A DNA stretch of 64,000 nucleotides, from assembly GCA_905236045.1 (NCBI GenBank), contig CAJOOG010000013.1:1-64000 (forward strand). Direction: 5' to 3'. Position numbers and translations under genes: made by a program. This document shows positions 17,172-25,710 of this stretch, one piece after another (the stretch's first letter is position 1; the number at the start of each line of letters is the position of its first letter). The notes under the pieces were generated by a model that worked only from the letters and a program-made list of their open reading frames with translations, ran no database searches and was not told the DNA's origin. The stretch is from an uncultured Denitrobacterium sp. (GTDB lineage Bacteria > Actinomycetota > Coriobacteriia > Coriobacteriales > Eggerthellaceae).

Positions 17172-19118
17172 ATGGCGCAGCGCTCGCCCGAACAGGTGCT
17201 GAAGGAGCACTTCGGCTACGACGAGTTCCGCCCGAACCAGCGCGAAATCGTCGAGGCAATCCTGAAGGGGCGCGATGTTCTGGCCGTCATGCCCACGGGT
17301 GCCGGAAAAAGCGTTTGCTACCAGGTGCCGTCCGTGGTCTCGCAGGGGCTCACGCTTGTCATCTCCCCGCTCATCTCGCTCATGAAGGATCAGGTGAGAG
17401 CCCTGGGCCAAGCGGGAATTCCCGCCGCGTACTTGAACAGCGCGCTCGATTCCCGCCAGCAGCAGGAAACGATCCAGGCCGCCGCCGCGGGCGGCTTCCG
17501 CCTGCTCTACGTGGCGCCTGAACGTCTGAGCGCCCCTTCCTTCCTCGGGCTGTGCCGAGACATGCCTCCTTGCGTGGTGGCCATCGACGAAGCTCATTGC
17601 ATCAGCCAGTGGGGGCAGGACTTCCGCCCCAGCTATCTGGGCATCAACGATTTCATCGGCAGACTGCCGCAACGACCCGCCGTCTGCGCCTTCACCGCCA
17701 CGGCCACACGCCAGGTCCGCGAGGACATCGTCCGAGTGCTGAAGCTGCGCGATCCCGTATGCATGCAGGCAAGTTTCGACCGGCCGAATCTTCATTTCTC
17801 CACGCGCCGCGCCACGGGCAGCTCCGGTCCGAGGAGCAAGGACGGCATGCTGAAGAAGGTCATCGAGAAGCACGGGGGACAGTCCGGCATCGTGTATTGC
17901 ATGACTCGCAGGACCGTAGAGGAGGTCTGCGACGCGCTGCGGAGTTGGGGCGTGTCCGCGACGCGCTACCATGGCGGACTGGGGGCGGCCGAGCGCCGGA
18001 CCAACCAAGACGACTTTGTATTCGACCGTGCGCAGGTGATGGTGGCCACGAACGCCTTCGGCATGGGCATCGACAAGTCCGACGTCGGCTTCATCGTCCA
18101 TTACAACATGCCGCTCGACGTGGAGAGCTACTACCAGGAGGCGGGCCGCGCCGGCCGCGACGGGGAGCCGGCGGATTGCGTGCTGCTCTACGCGCCCAAA
18201 GACGTGCGCACCGCCGAGTTCCTGTTGAGCAACGGGTACCGGGAAAGCGGGGAAGTCGACGGGCCCACGCGCCAGGAGCTGTTGCGTCGCGCGCACGAGC
18301 GGCTGAAACAGATGACGTTCTACGCGACCACGCAGGACTGCCTCCGCAGGTTCCTCCTGGACTATTTCGACGAGGAAGCGCCCGGTTTCTGCGGCAATTG
18401 CAGCAACTGCGAGACGCAGTTCGAGGAGCGCGACGTCACTTTGGAAGCACAGAAGATAATCAGCTGCGTGTACCGTCTCGGGCAGCGCAATCGTACGGTG
18501 GGGAAGGCCACGATAGTGGACATCCTGCGAGGCTCGAAGGGGGCGAAGATCCGCGATGCGGGCTACGATACGCTCTCCACATACGGCATCATGGAGCAAG
18601 AGAGCACGCGCCGCCTCCGCTTCCTGCTCGATGCTCTGCTCGAGCGCGGTTTACTGGACACGCAGATCGTCGGGCGCGGCAATTACAAGGTGGTGGTGAC
18701 CAATTCCGCCAGCGCGCATTTCCTGAAATCGGGCGAGGTATTCAGGATAAAGGTGCCGAGGGAAACCAAGCGCGAACGTGCACGCAAGCGCCTGCGAGAA
18801 GGCGCGAGCGGGCCGGTAGGCACGCCGACGAACCCCAAGGCGCGAAGGCATAGCGCATCTGCGAGGGTCGCCGCACCGGGCAAAAGGGCGGCCGAGGCGG
18901 ACCCGCAGCTGTTCCAGCGTCTGAAGGAGCTGCGCGCCTCGATCGCAGCGGAGGCCGGCGTGCCCGCCTACGTGGTCTTCAGCGACCGTACCCTTCACGA
19001 AATGTGCGAGCGCCTGCCCTGTAACACCGAGGAGATGCTGGAAGTGAGCGGCGTGGGCCGGCTGAAGGCGGAAAGGTACGCGCAGAGGTTCCTCTCCGTG
19101 ATCAACGCCTCGCGCTGA
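17172..19118 (+). CDS. recQ: ATP-dependent DNA helicase RecQ
   Basis: 648 residues, 3'-to-5' helicase of recombination repair. Walker A MPTGAGKSVCYQ, DEAH box (AIDEAHCISQWGQDFRPSY), motif VI QEAGRAGRDG, the zinc cluster CGNCSNC in the RQC region (about residue 410) and a C-terminal HRDC domain (last 80 residues) are all visible. Between RQC and HRDC is a basic, Lys/Arg-rich linker. ATG 17172 follows caggaga. It is 16 nt downstream of hisI, possibly co-transcribed. Confidence 0.96.
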   Translation: MAQRSPEQVLKEHFGYDEFRPNQREIVEAILKGRDVLAVMPTGAGKSVCYQVPSVVSQGLTLVISPLISLMKDQVRALGQAGIPAAYLNSALDSRQQQETIQAAAAGGFRLLYVAPERLSAPSFLGLCRDMPPCVVAIDEAHCISQWGQDFRPSYLGINDFIGRLPQRPAVCAFTATATRQVREDIVRVLKLRDPVCMQASFDRPNLHFSTRRATGSSGPRSKDGMLKKVIEKHGGQSGIVYCMTRRTVEEVCDALRSWGVSATRYHGGLGAAERRTNQDDFVFDRAQVMVATNAFGMGIDKSDVGFIVHYNMPLDVESYYQEAGRAGRDGEPADCVLLYAPKDVRTAEFLLSNGYRESGEVDGPTRQELLRRAHERLKQMTFYATTQDCLRRFLLDYFDEEAPGFCGNCSNCETQFEERDVTLEAQKIISCVYRLGQRNRTVGKATIVDILRGSKGAKIRDAGYDTLSTYGIMEQESTRRLRFLLDALLERGLLDTQIVGRGNYKVVVTNSASAHFLKSGEVFRIKVPRETKRERARKRLREGASGPVGTPTNPKARRHSASARVAAPGKRAAEADPQLFQRLKELRASIAAEAGVPAYVVFSDRTLHEMCERLPCNTEEMLEVSGVGRLKAERYAQRFLSVINASR

Positions 19119-19213
19119 ACGCCCGCCCCCCACCCGCCATCGGCCCGATTGTGCATAAAGCGTACAGATGCGGAAATCTGCGAGATGAGGGGAACGGGAA
19201 AGCTCGCGTGCGT

Positions 19214-19219
19214 TATACT
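19214..19219 (+). promoter_or_regulatory. -10 box of the pheST leader
   Basis: TATACT, 7 nt before the start of the T-box leader region. The -35 position (about 19191) is not consensus. Confidence 0.5.
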
Positions 19220-19225
19220 TCCCAG

Positions 19226-19500
19226 TCGCAACCAAATAACGTAAAAGCTACGACGAAGACGAGCTTGCGAGCCGTGCGAACGCAGAGAAGGGGTCCTTGG
19301 CTGAAAGCCCCGGCAGCACACGCAGGCGGTTCCCTTCATCAGCTGCGCGGCGGAACGGATATCCCAGTAGGTCGCGTCGGGAGCTCCCGTCATAGAGCGA
19401 AGAGTGGATGCGGCGATGCTCGGGCAGGACCGCGTCAACCAGGGTGGTACCGCGAGAGCCCCTTCTCGTCCTTGGAACGAAGGACGGAAGGGGCTCTTTC
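19226..19500 (+). ncRNA. T-box riboswitch (tRNA-Phe sensing) upstream of pheS
   Basis: The T-box core tggtaccgcg is at 19445-19454, and the U after UGG would pair with the discriminator A of tRNA-Phe. It is followed by a terminator hairpin (19455-19473 with 19480-19496) ending in a short T run. Upstream lies a long structured leader with an AG-rich bulge (cagagaagg) typical of Stem I and a candidate UUC specifier at 19335-19337 followed by A; a second UUC is at 19330-19332. Uncharged tRNA-Phe would favour the antiterminator and expression of pheST. The specifier assignment is tentative; the T-box call is firm. Confidence 0.92.
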
Positions 19501-19514
19501 ACGGAAGGAGAAAA

Positions 19515-20576
19515 ATGACGATCGTCGACGAACTGCAAGCCTTGCGCGCGCAGGCGCTGGCCTCCATAGAAGGAGCGTCTGCCAGCGACGCGCTCGAGCA
19601 GGTGCGCGTGAACGTGCTGGGCAAGTCCGGCAGCCTTACGGCCTATCTGCGCAGCATGGGGTCCGTCCCCAAAGAGCAGCGGGCCGAGGTGGGAAAGACG
19701 CTCAACTTGGTCCGTCAGGCCGTGGAGGGTACGCTCGATCGGAAGAAGGCCGCTCTGGAGGCCGAGGAGCTCGAGGCCCGTATGGCGGCCGGGGCCGTGG
19801 ACATAACGCTGCCGGGTCGTGCGCAGCAGGTGGGCACCCGCCATCTGATCAGCCGCATCCAGGACGAGATCTCGGAGATTTTCCTGGGCCTGGGATACAA
19901 CGTGGTCCCCGGCAACGAGATAGAGACCGATTACTACAACTTCGAGGCGCTGAACACCCCCGCCGACCATCCCGCCCGCGGCATGCAGGACACCTTCTAC
20001 GTGGTCGACCGTTCGGGCGACAAGGCCGCCGTGCGCGGCGAGTCCGACGTGCTGCTGCGCACTCAGACCAGTGGCGTGCAGGCCCATGTGATGGAGAGCC
20101 AGAAGCCGCCCATCTACATTATCGCGCCGGGCAAGGTGTATCGCCGCGACGTGGCCGATCCGAGCCACCTGCCCCAGTTCAACCAGGTGGAAGGCCTGGT
20201 CGTGGACGAGGGCATAACGTTCGGCGACCTGAAGGGCACGCTCGAGTACTTCACCCAGCACATGTTCGGAGAAGACCGCCGCACGCGTCTGCGTCCGCAT
20301 TACTTCCCCTTTACCGAGCCCAGCTGCGAAGGCGATGTGAGCTGCGGTATCTGCCACGGCGAAGGCTGCCGCTTCTGCAAGGGCACCGGCTGGGTGGAGG
20401 TGTTCGGCGCGGGCATGGTCGACCCCAACGTCTTCGGCTATGCCGGCATCGACCCCGAGAAATATTCCGGCTTCGCCTTCGGCATGGGCGTGGAGCGCAT
20501 TGCCTGCCTGAAGTACAACGTCCCCGATTTGCGCATGCTGCTAACCGGAGACATGCGATTCTTGCGTCAGTACTAG
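19515..20576 (+). CDS. pheS: Phenylalanyl-tRNA synthetase alpha subunit
   Basis: 353 residues; class II synthetase catalytic subunit that charges tRNA-Phe with phenylalanine. An N-terminal coiled-coil (about 1-85) is followed by the class II core: RTQTSGVQ region (motif 2), HLPQFNQVEG and motif 3 GFAFGMGVERIA. A Cys-rich insert (SCGICHGEGCRFCKGTGW) looks like the zinc-knuckle-type loop found in many bacterial PheS. ATG 19515 has ggaaggag 4 nt upstream, immediately after the T-box terminator. pheT follows after 57 nt. Confidence 0.97.
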   Translation: MTIVDELQALRAQALASIEGASASDALEQVRVNVLGKSGSLTAYLRSMGSVPKEQRAEVGKTLNLVRQAVEGTLDRKKAALEAEELEARMAAGAVDITLPGRAQQVGTRHLISRIQDEISEIFLGLGYNVVPGNEIETDYYNFEALNTPADHPARGMQDTFYVVDRSGDKAAVRGESDVLLRTQTSGVQAHVMESQKPPIYIIAPGKVYRRDVADPSHLPQFNQVEGLVVDEGITFGDLKGTLEYFTQHMFGEDRRTRLRPHYFPFTEPSCEGDVSCGICHGEGCRFCKGTGWVEVFGAGMVDPNVFGYAGIDPEKYSGFAFGMGVERIACLKYNVPDLRMLLTGDMRFLRQY

Positions 20577-20633
20577 GGCCCGACGCACGGGCGAGCAAGC
20601 CCGGCGCCGTTCGTTAAGAGAGAAGAGTTCAAC

Positions 20634-23090
20634 ATGAAAGTATCTTGCAAGTGGCTTTCCGAGTATGTGGACGTGCCGGCGGACACCCAGGCGTTCTGCG
20701 ATCGCCTGGACCTCACGGGCACGGGGGTGGAAGGCGTGGACGAATCCGGCGCGGCCTTCTCCGGCGTGGTCGTGGGCCGCATCGAGGAGAAGGTCGTCCA
20801 TCCCAACAGCGACCATATGTTCATCACGCAGGTGAATGTGGGCGAGGCGAACCTGGGCGAAGACGGCAAGCCGGCCTTGCTGCAAATCGTGTGCGGCGCG
20901 CAGAACTTCGAGGCGGGCGATGTCGTGCCCGTGGCCCTCATCGGGGCGAAGCTGCCCGTAGGCGACATCAAGAAGAGCAAGCTGCGCGGCGAGGTGAGCA
21001 TGGGCATGAACTGCGGCCCGCGCGACTTGGGTTTCCCGGGGGACAACTACGGGCTCATCAAGCTGCCGAAGGACGCGCCTTTGGGCGTGGACTACGCGCA
21101 GTACGCCGGGCTCGCCGACCGCATCCTGGACTTGGAGATAACCCCGAATCGCCCCGACTGTCTGTCCATGGAGGGCATGGCGCGCGAGGTGGGGGCCATG
21201 TACCGCAGCCCTGTGAAGAGCGCAGTCGAAGGCATCGAGCTGCATGAATCGGCCGAGCCCACCGCCGAGAGCGTTACCGTGGAGATCGCCCAAGACGACC
21301 TCTGCCCGCGCTATACCGCCCGCCTCATCAAGGGCGTGAAGATCGGACCGAGCCCCGCTTGGCTGGCCGAGCGCGTTACCGCCGCCGGCGCAAGGCCCAT
21401 CAACAACGTGGTCGACATTACCAATTACGTGTTGTTCCTGTTGGGGCAGCCCCTCCACAGCTTCGACTTCGACAAGCTGGTCGCCTCCGACGGCAAGGCG
21501 CATATCGTGGTGCGTTCAGCGCAGGATGGCGAAGTCCTTCAGACGCTCGACGGGCAGGAGCGCGAACTCACCGGCGACATGACGGTCATCGCCACGCCCG
21601 ACCGCGCCGTCGCCTTGGCGGGCGTCATGGGCGGCGCGGACACCGAGGTTTCCGAGAGCACCGTCAACGTCCTGCTGGAGGCGGCCACATTCAGTCCTGC
21701 CCACACCAGCCGTACCAGCCGCAACCTGGGACTCATCAGCGAATCGAGCATGCGCTACGAGCGCAAGGTGGACATGTTCGCCATCAAGCGAAACGCCGAC
21801 TTCGCGGCTGCGCTGATCGCGGAGGTCTGCGGAGGCGAAGTGTGCAAGGGGCTGGTGGATGTGTGGCCCGTGCGCGAGGAGCCGACGGTGCTCACGTATC
21901 GCCACGAGCGCTGCCGCGCGATGATGGGCGCGCCGATTCCCGCCGAGGAGGCGGTCGACATCCTGGAGCGCCTGGGCTGCATCGTGGAGGGCGAGGACGC
22001 GGGCATCTGCCGCGTGGAAGTACCCAGCTACCGCCCCGACTTGGAGCGTGAAATCGATCTCTTCGAGGAGGTCCTGCGCCTCTACGGCATGGAGAAAGTC
22101 CCGAGCACGTTGCCCGGCGGACGCGGCCGTGTGGGACAGCGCAGCTGGTCGGAGCAGGTGCTTGCCAAGCTGCATATGACGCTGCGCGCGAGCGGCGTGA
22201 ACGAGACGCAGACCTACGCCTTCGCCAACCCCGCCGATAGCGAGACCCTGCGCATGTCCGCGGGCGAGGGCTGGGAGGCGGTCGAGCTCATCAATCCGAT
22301 CAATGCCGACCAGTCCGTCATGCGCCAGAGCCTGCTGGGTGGCCTGCTCCGCAGCGTGGCCTATAACCAGAACCACGGCGTGCCCGACATTCAGCTCTAC
22401 GAGGTCGGCAACGTCTTCAGCGTGCAAGAGGGTCGCAAACTTCCGCGCCAGCGCACCAAAATAGCGTGCGTGCTGGCCGGTTCGATGCGACAAGACGGTT
22501 GGAATGCGAAGGCGCAGCCGTTCGATTTCTTCGACGGCAAGGGCGTGTTGGAGAACATCGCCCGCGAGCTGGCTCTGCCCAAGGTGCGCTTCAGGGCGCT
22601 CTCCGCCCACGATGCTCCCTGGTTGCAACCAGGTCGTGCCGCGCAATTCAGCTCGGATGGCGCCGTGCTCGGGTGGGTGGGCGAGATCCATCCGCTGGTC
22701 GTGCGCGATTTCGAGGCGGAGGCGCCCGTGGTGGCCTTCGAGCTGGACATGGCGGCATTGGAGAAGAAGGCCCGCTTCGAGCGCGAGACCGTAGAGGTGT
22801 CCGAATACCCGCCCGTCAACATCGACGTGGCGTTAGTGGTGCCCGAAGAGGTGACGGCGGAACGCCTGCAGCAGGTGATGTCGAGCGCAGGCGGCAAGTT
22901 ACTGGCCAACGTGCATCTGTTCGACGTGTATCGCGACCCGATTCGCGTGGGTGCGGGCAAGAAGAGCATGGCCTTCGCGCTGCAGTATCAAGCTCGGGAT
23001 CACACGCTCTCCGGCGAGGAAGTAGAGAAGGCGCACGGTAAGCTGTTGAAGAAGGTGGCGAAGGCGACGGGAGCCGAGATTCGCAGTTAG
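20634..23090 (+). CDS. pheT: Phenylalanyl-tRNA synthetase beta subunit
   Basis: 818 residues. Order of domains: N-terminal tRNA-binding EMAPII-like domain (about 38-155), B3/B4 editing domain (about 210-385, with NNVVDITNYV), B5 domain (about 400-475) and a C-terminal FDX-ACB anticodon-binding domain (about 720-818). The B3/B4 site clears mischarged tyrosine. Standard length. ATG 20634 is preceded by agagaagag. It is the partner of PheS, regulated with it by the T-box. Confidence 0.97.
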   Translation: MKVSCKWLSEYVDVPADTQAFCDRLDLTGTGVEGVDESGAAFSGVVVGRIEEKVVHPNSDHMFITQVNVGEANLGEDGKPALLQIVCGAQNFEAGDVVPVALIGAKLPVGDIKKSKLRGEVSMGMNCGPRDLGFPGDNYGLIKLPKDAPLGVDYAQYAGLADRILDLEITPNRPDCLSMEGMAREVGAMYRSPVKSAVEGIELHESAEPTAESVTVEIAQDDLCPRYTARLIKGVKIGPSPAWLAERVTAAGARPINNVVDITNYVLFLLGQPLHSFDFDKLVASDGKAHIVVRSAQDGEVLQTLDGQERELTGDMTVIATPDRAVALAGVMGGADTEVSESTVNVLLEAATFSPAHTSRTSRNLGLISESSMRYERKVDMFAIKRNADFAAALIAEVCGGEVCKGLVDVWPVREEPTVLTYRHERCRAMMGAPIPAEEAVDILERLGCIVEGEDAGICRVEVPSYRPDLEREIDLFEEVLRLYGMEKVPSTLPGGRGRVGQRSWSEQVLAKLHMTLRASGVNETQTYAFANPADSETLRMSAGEGWEAVELINPINADQSVMRQSLLGGLLRSVAYNQNHGVPDIQLYEVGNVFSVQEGRKLPRQRTKIACVLAGSMRQDGWNAKAQPFDFFDGKGVLENIARELALPKVRFRALSAHDAPWLQPGRAAQFSSDGAVLGWVGEIHPLVVRDFEAEAPVVAFELDMAALEKKARFERETVEVSEYPPVNIDVALVVPEEVTAERLQQVMSSAGGKLLANVHLFDVYRDPIRVGAGKKSMAFALQYQARDHTLSGEEVEKAHGKLLKKVAKATGAEIRS

Positions 23091-23302
23091 CGAACGGCTC
23101 GGACACGTGGCTGGATGGGCGACCGTGAGCGCTCGCCGCGGCCGCATGTCTAGTTCAGAGACGACTCGTGCGCCCGCCCCGAGGAGCGGCCCCTGTACCC
23201 CGCTCATGAATATTCTCTATTGCGGCAGTATGCAATCTAGGATAGAGTGATGGCTTGCAAGAGGCGGCTGGAGGAGTCGCCAACTTGGGAGGAAGGAAAC
23301 TT
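23091..23302 (+). promoter_or_regulatory. Intergenic region before modA with nested inverted repeat
   Basis: 212 bp without a gene. Near the end, ctctat (23215-23220) and atagag (23242-23247) are inverted, with ttgc/gcaa (23220-23223/23232-23235) nested inside; TAGGAT (23238-23243) is a possible -10. I see no match to the Moco riboswitch consensus that I can defend. The inverted repeat could be a molybdate-responsive operator, but that is inference from position only. Confidence 0.35.
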
Positions 23303-24202
23303 ATGAAGAAATCGATGAAATGGCTCGTCGCCGTCTTTGCCTGCATGGCTATGGTAGGCGTTCTGGCGGCGTGCTCCGGCGGCACGAGCAGCAGCTCGCA
23401 GGCCAGCTCCAGCAGCGCTGCGAGCTCCAGCTCCGCTGTGAGTTCCAGCAGCAGCGCCGAGAAGGTCGAGCTGCAGATCTTCGCCGCCAACTCCTTGGAG
23501 AAGGCCTTGCCCGAGGTGCAGGAGCTCTACACCAAGGCTCATCCGGAGGTCACCTTCGCGGACAGCCAGTTCAAGGCTTCCGGCGACCTGGTCGAGCAGC
23601 TGAGCGCCGATGCCGATGCGGCCGACGTGCTCATCACGGCTTCCACGGCGACCATGGACACGGCCGAGCAGAACAATTCCGTCGACAGCGCCACGCGCTC
23701 CAACCTGTTCAAGAACGATCTGGTCGTGTGCGCGGCCGAGAGCAGCACTATCACTATGAGCAGCCTTGACGATCTGGCCGGCGATAGTATCGAGAGCTTT
23801 GCCATCGGTGCGCCGGCTTCCGTGCCGGCTGGCAAGTATGCTGCTCAGAGCCTGCAGACGGCCGGTTTCCTGACGCTCGCCGATGACGACAGCATCACCT
23901 GGACCAACGAGGCCGTGGGCGCTAAGGCCAACGCCGGCGCCGACAAGGTGGGCACCGTGGCCAGCTACGTGAAGGAAGGCCAGGCGGATGTGGGCTTCGT
24001 GTACAGCTCCGACATCTACCGCTACGACGGCATCAAGGCTATCTTCACCGTTCCCGCCGATACCCATAAGGATATCGTGTATCCGGGCGCTGTGACGGCC
24101 CAGAGCAAGAACGCCGACGTCGCGGCTGACTTCCTGGACTTCTGCAAGACCGATGCGGAGGCTCAGAAGATCTTCTCCGAGTACGGCTTCGAACTGGCCT
24201 AA
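23303..24202 (+). CDS. modA: Molybdate ABC transporter, substrate-binding lipoprotein
   Basis: 299 residues. A lipoprotein signal peptide ends in the lipobox LAAC (Cys about residue 24), followed by a Ser/Ala linker of about 30 residues that spaces the protein from the membrane, then the periplasmic-binding-protein fold (FAANSLEKALPEV start, about 57-299). In the family this captures molybdate or tungstate outside the membrane. The conserved Ser residues in AANSLEK and KASGDL fit oxyanion binding. ATG 23303 is chosen for ggaagga 5 nt upstream and the signal peptide. modB and modC follow. Confidence 0.92.
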   Translation: MKKSMKWLVAVFACMAMVGVLAACSGGTSSSSQASSSSAASSSSAVSSSSSAEKVELQIFAANSLEKALPEVQELYTKAHPEVTFADSQFKASGDLVEQLSADADAADVLITASTATMDTAEQNNSVDSATRSNLFKNDLVVCAAESSTITMSSLDDLAGDSIESFAIGAPASVPAGKYAAQSLQTAGFLTLADDDSITWTNEAVGAKANAGADKVGTVASYVKEGQADVGFVYSSDIYRYDGIKAIFTVPADTHKDIVYPGAVTAQSKNADVAADFLDFCKTDAEAQKIFSEYGFELA

Positions 24203-24238
24203 GGCCGGGACGCTTCGGCGATAGTCCAAGCTGCATTC

Positions 24239-24270
24239 AAGGGCGTCGGCCGCAAGCGGTCGGCGCCCTT
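24239..24270 (+). terminator. Strong hairpin between modA and modB (attenuator-like)
   Basis: A 14-bp stem with two G-U pairs (aagggcgtcggccg / cggtcggcgccctt) and a 4-nt loop, followed by only a weak T-rich tract (cttcttcg). Such hairpins after binding-protein genes often cause partial termination or protect the upstream mRNA, giving more ModA than permease. Confidence 0.6.
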
Positions 24271-24291
24271 CTTCGATAGGGAAGGGCGAAG

Positions 24292-25710
24292 ATGACGCGA
24301 ACAAGACAGATTCTCCTCGCTTTCGGGGCGACTTTCCTGGCGCTCGTCATGGCGTGGCTCGCAACGCTGGTCTGCGTGCCCTCCTCTGCGGCAGGCGACG
24401 ATGCCTCTTCTGTCATTGCGACCTCGAGCGGGAAGACGCTTTCGGCCTCCACGGTCGCAATCGACGCCAATGCGGACGCCTCCATACGCGTGTCCGAGGA
24501 AGCGGATGCGGCCGTGCTCGGAACGGCGAGCTTCGGCATAGACGATTTCGTGCGCCAGAACAAGGGCACGAACCGCTCCACGGACGGCACCTACTACGGC
24601 TATCAATACACCATGGCGTCGCAAGACGCGTTCGCCGCTGTCCATGCCCAGGGCGTCTCGCTCATCTACATCCCCGAATCGAAGGCGAGCGACCTGGGCA
24701 TAGACATCGACGACGAGGGCTTCCAGAGAAAATTCCTCTTCACGCTCGCCACGCTCGATAACGCGTCCAGCCGCGGCGGCACGTTGTTCACCGACCTGGA
24801 CAACAAGTTCTACTTCACGAGCGAGCCCGAGCTCGTCATAGACGATTACACCTACCGTTTCGGCGTGGAAATCAGCTCGGGGATGTATTACGTCACGGTC
24901 ACCCAAGCGGGTTCGGAGGACGGTTCGGGCGGTGCGATCTACATGGAGACCGGTGTCTTGCAGCCCGCCGACCAGACCGTCGTCGTGGAAGCCCCCACCG
25001 GATTCGCCGCCCTGCAGAAGTTCTTCGGAAACCTCGACTGGAATCCGCTGTGGGTGTCGCTGCGCACCACCGGCGTGGCCATCCTCGTCATCTTCCTGCT
25101 GGGCCTTCTGGCCGCTTGGCTGACCCTACGCGTCTCGGACAAGGTGAAGGGCGTTCTCGACACCGTCTTCACCATACCCATGGTGCTGCCTCCCACGGTA
25201 TGCGGCTTCCTGCTGCTCCTGCTCTTCGGCAGCTCCACGCCTACCGGGAAGTGGTTCATCTCCTTGGGCATCGATATCGTGTTCACTTGGCCCGCCGCCG
25301 TCATCGCGTGCATCGTCGTGGGCTTTCCGATGATGTACCGCACGGTGCGCGGAGCCTTCGAGAACCTGGATTCCAGCATGCTCGACGCCGCCCGCACTTT
25401 GGGGTGGAGCGAGAGCAGGATCTTCGCTCGCCTGATGCTGCCGTTGGCGTGGCCCTCCATCGCCGCTGGGACCGTGCTCGCGTTCGCTCGCGCCATGGGC
25501 GAATTCGGGTGCACGCTGTTCTTCGCCGGCAACTATGCGGGCATCACGCAGACCATCCCGATCGCCATCTACTTCGATTGGATGGGCGGGGACACCGATG
25601 CCGCCATCTTCTGGGTCATCGTGGTCATTCTCATCTCGTTTTTGGTCATCCTCTTCATCAACATCTACTCGACGCGCACTCAGCGCTACAAGCGCAAGCT
25701 AGGTGATTAA
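24292..25710 (+). CDS. modB: Molybdate ABC transporter permease with large extra N-terminal extracytoplasmic domain
   Basis: 472 residues, about twice the usual 220-230. The C-terminal 230 residues are a normal ModB permease: LWVSLRTTGVAILVIF first core helix, IPMVLPPTVCGFLLLLLFG, and the ABC-coupling EAA-like loop TLGWSESRIFARLMLPLAWP, with MGEFGCTLFFAGN near the end. The N-terminal part has one membrane anchor (about 5-30) and then about 210 soluble residues, presumably outside the cell, without motifs I recognise. There is no internal stop or frameshift. It sits between modA and modC and its TAA abuts the modC ATG. Confidence 0.9.
   Translation: MTRTRQILLAFGATFLALVMAWLATLVCVPSSAAGDDASSVIATSSGKTLSASTVAIDANADASIRVSEEADAAVLGTASFGIDDFVRQNKGTNRSTDGTYYGYQYTMASQDAFAAVHAQGVSLIYIPESKASDLGIDIDDEGFQRKFLFTLATLDNASSRGGTLFTDLDNKFYFTSEPELVIDDYTYRFGVEISSGMYYVTVTQAGSEDGSGGAIYMETGVLQPADQTVVVEAPTGFAALQKFFGNLDWNPLWVSLRTTGVAILVIFLLGLLAAWLTLRVSDKVKGVLDTVFTIPMVLPPTVCGFLLLLLFGSSTPTGKWFISLGIDIVFTWPAAVIACIVVGFPMMYRTVRGAFENLDSSMLDAARTLGWSESRIFARLMLPLAWPSIAAGTVLAFARAMGEFGCTLFFAGNYAGITQTIPIAIYFDWMGGDTDAAIFWVIVVILISFLVILFINIYSTRTQRYKRKLGD

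Noticed and set aside
19151-19514. Reading frame covering the pheS leader
   Set aside because: The region folds as a T-box RNA and the frame continues as a shadow of pheS.
23091-23302. Moco riboswitch before modA
   Set aside because: No match to the conserved Moco riboswitch core could be found by eye; only a small inverted repeat is present.
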